DNA of 64,000 nucleotides from assembly GCA_003576705.1 (NCBI GenBank), contig QOZS01000024.1:16287-80286 (forward strand), read 5' to 3'. The stretch's first letter is position 1, and each line of letters starts with the position of its first letter. This DNA comes from Desertibaculum subflavum. GTDB lineage: Bacteria > Pseudomonadota > Alphaproteobacteria > Ferrovibrionales > Ferrovibrionaceae. Positions 60,232-64,000 of the stretch are shown here, piece after piece. A program made the translations under genes and the position numbers. The notes below the pieces were generated by a model. The model was not told where the DNA came from. It saw only the letters and a program-made list of their open reading frames with translations, and did no database searches.

Positions 60232-61134
60232 CTAGCGTAGGTTGAAAACGCGCACCGGCCGAACGTCGCCGCCCTGGACCTCTGCCAGGGCGACCAGCCG
60301 TCCCCTGGCCATGGCCCGGAACAGCCCGTCGTCGGTGTCGAGCACCCGTATCGCCTGGCCGCCCGCTAGGCGTTCGGCCTGGGGACCGGTCACGGCCAGT
60401 GCCGGGATGTCGTCCAGCACGGTCTCGACCGGGTAAAGGTGCTCGCAAGGCTGGCCTCTATGCCATAGGGCCCTCAGGCGTTCCAGCGAAATCGCCTGGT
60501 CCTCGCCGAACCGGCCGACCCGCGTGCGGCGCAGCGCCTCGACATAGCCGAAGCAGCCGAGGCGGGCGCCCAGATCGCGGGCCAGCGCCCGCACATAGGT
60601 GCCCTTGGCGCAGTCGACTTCGAACACCGCGGTGTCGGCACCGGCTTCCTTGAGCTCGAAGCGATGCACGGTCACCGGACGCGGCGGCAGGTCCGGCGGC
60701 GCGCCGGACCGCGCCAGCGCATAGGCCCGCTCGCCGTCGACCTTGAGCGCCGAGAAGGCCGGCGGGCGCTGCTCGAAACTGCCGGTGAAGGCCGGCAACA
60801 GGGTTTCGATCGCGCTGCGCTCGGGCCGCTTCTCGCTCGACGCGACGACCTGCCCCTCGCTGTCGTCGGTATCGCGCTGTTCGCCCCAGCGCACGGTGAA
60901 ACGGTACGACTTGTCCGCATCGAGCGCATAGGCGACCGTCTTGGTCGCCTCGCCCATGGCGATCGGCAGCACGCCGGTCGCGATCGGATCCAACGTGCCG
61001 CCATGGCCGGCCTTGGCGGCATGGGTGATGGCGCGCACGGCCGCGACGACCTTGGCCGAGCTGATCCCCGGTTCCTTGTCGATCACGATCCAGCCGTCGA
61101 TCTTGTCGCCCTTGGAGCGCCGCCGCTGGCTCAT
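60232..61134 (-). CDS. truB: tRNA pseudouridine(55) synthase
   Basis: A 300-residue TruB that makes pseudouridine 55 in the T-loop of tRNAs. The catalytic aspartate is D49 in [36 protein letters not shown] near 14-30 and [18 protein letters not shown] follow. The C-terminal TruB_C/PUA-like part includes [15 protein letters not shown]. It overlaps the rbfA stop by 4 bases. Confidence 0.96.
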   Translation of the reverse strand: MSQRRRSKGDKIDGWIVIDKEPGISSAKVVAAVRAITHAAKAGHGGTLDPIATGVLPIAMGEATKTVAYALDADKSYRFTVRWGEQRDTDDSEGQVVASSEKRPERSAIETLLPAFTGSFEQRPPAFSALKVDGERAYALARSGAPPDLPPRPVTVHRFELKEAGADTAVFEVDCAKGTYVRALARDLGARLGCFGYVEALRRTRVGRFGEDQAISLERLRALWHRGQPCEHLYPVETVLDDIPALAVTGPQAERLAGGQAIRVLDTDDGLFRAMARGRLVALAEVQGGDVRPVRVFNLR

Positions 61135-61562
61135 TCCTCGTCCGGATTCTTGGTCAGATCGGCCCGCACGCGCTCGTCGTTGAGCAGCTGGGAGATGCGG
61201 TCGGCGCGCTCGAACCGGTCGTCCAGGCGGAAATGCAGCTCGGGCGTGAATTTGAGCCGCACCCGCTTCGCCACCTGGCCACGCAGGAACGGCGCGCAGC
61301 GGCCGAGGCCGGCCAGCACCTCGCCCTTGTCGCGGCCGCCGAGCGGCAGCACGAAGACATGGGCGGTGCGCAGATCGGGGCTCGGCTTCACTTCGGAGAT
61401 GGTGACGGAGACGCCGGCCAGCGCCGGATCACGCAGCTCCTCGCGCGCCAGCACCTCGGCCAGCGCGTGGCGGATCGCCTCGCCGACGCGCAGCAAGCGC
61501 TGCGAAGGCTCGCCCCCTCGGGGCGACGCCCCGCCTCGGCCGGACGAATGGGCACGCGACAT
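61131..61562 (-). CDS. rbfA: Ribosome-binding factor A
   Basis: A 143-residue RbfA with a KH-type fold: RLLRVGEAIRHALAEVLARE, PALAGVSVTISEVKPSPDLR, TAHVFVLPLG and LKFTPELHFRLDDRFERADR. It assists 16S rRNA 5'-end maturation in 30S assembly. The first 20 residues are a Gly/Ser/Arg-rich leader. It lies 31 bases downstream of infB and is coupled to truB. Confidence 0.95.
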   Translation of the reverse strand: MSRAHSSGRGGASPRGGEPSQRLLRVGEAIRHALAEVLAREELRDPALAGVSVTISEVKPSPDLRTAHVFVLPLGGRDKGEVLAGLGRCAPFLRGQVAKRVRLKFTPELHFRLDDRFERADRISQLLNDERVRADLTKNPDEE

Positions 61563-61593
61563 GGCTTTGCTCCGGCATCACGCGGCAGCCCCG

Positions 61594-64000
61594 TCAGAGC
61601 TGCCGCGCCACCTCGATGACCTCGAAGCACTCGATGATGTCGCCTTCGCGGATGTCGTCATAATTCTCGAACGACATGCCGCATTCGGTGCCCTGCTTGA
61701 CCTCGCGGACCTCGTCCTTGAAGCGCTTGAGGGTCGAAAGCGTGCCTTCGTGGATGACGACGTTGTCGCGCAGCAGGCGGACCTTGGCGCCGCGCTTGAC
61801 GGTGCCTTCGGTGATCATGCAGCCGGCCACCTTGCCGACCTTGGTGATGTTGAACACCTGGCGGATCTCGGCATTGCCCAGGAACTGCTCGCGCAGGCTC
61901 GGCGCCAGCATGCCGGACAACATCGCCTTGAGGTCGTCCAGCACCTCGTAGATCACCGAGTAGTAGCGGATGTCGACATGGTCGCGGGTCGCCAGATCGC
62001 GCGCCTGCTTGTTGGCGCGCACGTTGAACCCGATGATCATGCCTTCCGATGCTCGGGCCAGGGTGACATCGCTCTCGTTGATGCCGCCGACGGCCGCATG
62101 CAGCACGCGGGCCGCCACCTCCTCGGTCGCGAACTTGGCGGTGGCGCTGACGATGGCTTCCAGCGAGCCCTGCACGTCGGCCTTCACCACGATCGGCAGC
62201 TCCTTCAGCTCGCCGGCCTTGATCTTGGCGAACATCTGCTCGACCGTGCCGCGGCCGCCCACCACGGCCTTGGTGTCGCGCGCCTTGCGCTGGCGGTAGT
62301 CGGAAATCTCGCGCGCGCGGGCCTCGTTCTCGACCACCGAGAAGCTGTCGCCGGCCTCCGGCAGGCCCTGCAGGCCCAGCACCTCGACGGGCATCGCGGG
62401 GCCGGCTTCTTCGATGTTCTTGCCGCGATCATCGACCAGGGCGCGCACGCGGCCCCATTCGGAGCCGGCGACGAAGATGTCGCCGACGCGCAGCGTGCCG
62501 CGCTGCACCAGAACGGTCGCCACCGGGCCGCGGCCGCGATCGAGCTGCGCCTCGACGACGGCGCCTTCCGCGGCGCGATCGGGATTGGCCTTCAGGTCGA
62601 GAATTTCCGCCTGCAGCAGGATCGCTTCCTCGAGCTTGTCCAGGCCCTGCTTGGTCTTGGCCGAAACCTCGATCGCCAGCACCTCGCCGCCCATCTCTTC
62701 GACGACGATCTCGTGCTGCAGCAGCTGTTCGCGCACCCGCTGCGGCCGGGCGTCCGGCTTGTCGACCTTGTTGATCGCCACCACGATCGGCACGTTGGCC
62801 GCCTTGGCATGGCGGATCGCCTCGATCGTCTGCGGCATGACGGAATCGTCGGCCGCCACCACCAGCACCACGATGTCGGTCACCTTGGCGCCGCGGGCGC
62901 GCATGGCGGTGAAGGCCTCGTGGCCCGGCGTGTCGAGGAAGGTGATCCGCGCCCCGGATTTCAGGTTCACCTGATAGGCGCCGATATGCTGGGTGATGCC
63001 GCCCGCCTCGCCGGCGGCGACGTCGGTCTCGCGCAACGCGTCCAGCAGCGACGTCTTGCCGTGGTCGACATGGCCCATGATGGTGACCACCGGCGGCCGC
63101 GACAACAGGTGCTCGTCCTGGTCGACCTCGCCGACCAGGCCCAGCTCGATATCGCTCTCCGATACGCGGCGGGCGCGATGGCCGAATTCCTGGATCACCA
63201 GCTCGGCGGTATCGGCGTCGATCGCCTGGGTGATGGTGACCATCATGCCCATCTTCATCAGCGACTTGATGACGTCGACGCTGCGCTCCGCCATGCGGCT
63301 CGCCAGTTCCTGCACGGTGATCGATTCCGGCAGGATGACGTCGCGCAGCACCTTCTTCGGCGCCTCGCGGCTCATGCCCATCTGCTGGCGCCGCTCGCGC
63401 TGCTGCTGGCGGCGATAGGCGGCCAGGGAACGGACGCGCTCGCTTTCGTCCAGCGCCGTGGTGACGGTCAGGCGGCCGCCGCCGCGGCGCTGCTCGCCGC
63501 CGCGGCCGCGCGTGGCCGGGGCCTTGACCGGGATCGGCGCCTTCATGCCGGGACGCAGACGCTTGCGCGCTTCCTCTTCTTCCTCGGCGGCTCCGGCCGG
63601 CCGGCCGCGCGCGGCAGCACCGGCGGCGTCCGTCGCCGGGGCGGCGGCTTCCGGCTCGTGCAGACGGCGGGCGGCTTCCTGCTCGCCGCGGCGACGCGCT
63701 TCGTCCTCCTGACGCTTGCGCGCTTCCTCTTCGGCCGCACGCTTGGCGGCGGCTTCGCGCTCGGCGCCGAGGCGAACCTCGTCCGCGGCGCGACGCTTGG
63801 CATCTTCCTCGGCGCGCTTGCGCGCCTCGGCATCGGCCCGGATCGAACCCTCCAGCGCGCGGGCGCGGGCGGCCTTCTCCTCGTCGGTCAGCTGGCGCAG
63901 CACGACGCGGCCGCGCAGCGAACGGTCGGCCTGCTGGCCGCTGCGCGGGGCGCCGCCGGCGGGGCCGCGGCTCGGTGCGGGCTCGGCGCGTGCCGGGCGG
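61594..64000 (-). CDS. infB: Translation initiation factor IF-2, N-terminus beyond the window
   Basis: The C-terminal 802 residues are present. The visible N-part is a Lys-poor, Ala/Glu/Arg-rich helical linker, opened by [20 protein letters not shown], the alphaproteobacterial IF2-associated motif. The G domain follows: P-loop [18 protein letters not shown], switch [17 protein letters not shown], and NKVDKP for guanine recognition. IF2 domains II-IV end with [20 protein letters not shown]. It places initiator tRNA on the 30S subunit. The reading frame is open to base 64000 and the start codon lies outside. Confidence 0.97.
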   Translation of the reverse strand, partial: RPARAEPAPSRGPAGGAPRSGQQADRSLRGRVVLRQLTDEEKAARARALEGSIRADAEARKRAEEDAKRRAADEVRLGAEREAAAKRAAEEEARKRQEDEARRRGEQEAARRLHEPEAAAPATDAAGAAARGRPAGAAEEEEEARKRLRPGMKAPIPVKAPATRGRGGEQRRGGGRLTVTTALDESERVRSLAAYRRQQQRERRQQMGMSREAPKKVLRDVILPESITVQELASRMAERSVDVIKSLMKMGMMVTITQAIDADTAELVIQEFGHRARRVSESDIELGLVGEVDQDEHLLSRPPVVTIMGHVDHGKTSLLDALRETDVAAGEAGGITQHIGAYQVNLKSGARITFLDTPGHEAFTAMRARGAKVTDIVVLVVAADDSVMPQTIEAIRHAKAANVPIVVAINKVDKPDARPQRVREQLLQHEIVVEEMGGEVLAIEVSAKTKQGLDKLEEAILLQAEILDLKANPDRAAEGAVVEAQLDRGRGPVATVLVQRGTLRVGDIFVAGSEWGRVRALVDDRGKNIEEAGPAMPVEVLGLQGLPEAGDSFSVVENEARAREISDYRQRKARDTKAVVGGRGTVEQMFAKIKAGELKELPIVVKADVQGSLEAIVSATAKFATEEVAARVLHAAVGGINESDVTLARASEGMIIGFNVRANKQARDLATRDHVDIRYYSVIYEVLDDLKAMLSGMLAPSLREQFLGNAEIRQVFNITKVGKVAGCMITEGTVKRGAKVRLLRDNVVIHEGTLSTLKRFKDEVREVKQGTECGMSFENYDDIREGDIIECFEVIEVARQL

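Overview
The window is GC-rich bacterial chromosome from an alphaproteobacterium, most likely in or near the Rhodospirillales. The assignment rests on gene content: a Shemin-pathway 5-aminolevulinate synthase, a GapR/DUF2312 protein, DUF1244 and DUF1285 proteins, the SRP RNA-dnaX-ybaB-recR block, rpsO-pnp next to infB-rbfA-truB, and the 'cccgggcttgacccggg' palindromic repeats common in this class. I see no transposase, phage gene, rRNA or CRISPR array. One tRNA (Arg, anticodon CCG) and one SRP RNA are present. Both ends cut through genes: a class V aminotransferase at base 1 and infB at base 64000.

Layout. 1-6.0 kb: aminotransferase (partial), a large FAD/4Fe-4S oxidase, a small lipoprotein, a YjbR protein and a winged-helix/TPR regulator. 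6.2-10.2 kb: tRNA-Arg, a secreted protein, a DUF429 protein, then a leftward cca-NUDIX-DUF1285 set. 10.4-17.2 kb: a rightward MoxR-DUF58-DUF4159-large membrane protein operon (Bat-like). 17.2-21 kb: MFS transporter, GFA-family protein, enoyl-CoA hydratase and a PEP-CTERM protein. 21.2-28.5 kb: housekeeping genes (ffs, dnaX, ybaB, recR, hemA), an Hpt protein with a stand-alone receiver, GapR, DUF1244, an N-formylglutamate amidohydrolase and a RutE-like reductase. 28.6-37.5 kb: a degenerate polysaccharide deacetylase coupled to an HpcH/HpaI aldolase, then leftward CoA-transferase genes, ChaC, an EamA transporter and an orphan molybdopterin oxidase subunit.

37.6-56.1 kb is a cell-surface region. 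It holds an SH3 membrane protein, two glycosyltransferases, an O-antigen-ligase-like protein, an autotransporter-type beta barrel, a lipoprotein hydrolase and a Kps/Tag-type polysaccharide ABC exporter. These are followed by ten rightward genes for an unusual nucleotide sugar: an orphan thiamine-diphosphate E1 alpha/beta pair, a ColD-like aminotransferase-fold dehydratase with His in place of the PLP lysine, two SDR enzymes (one GDP-fucose-synthase-like), a B12-type radical SAM protein, a heptose-1-phosphate guanylyltransferase, a heptose kinase and a NUDIX hydrolase. Read together, these genes suggest synthesis of a deoxygenated, possibly carbon-branched GDP-heptose-derived sugar for export. 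This is the most interesting system in the window. The chemistry is inferred from enzyme families and is not shown by the sequence.

56.1-64 kb: a nitronate-monooxygenase-like protein with an extra cysteine motif, then the leftward infB-rbfA-truB-rpsO-pnp translation/RNA-decay block.
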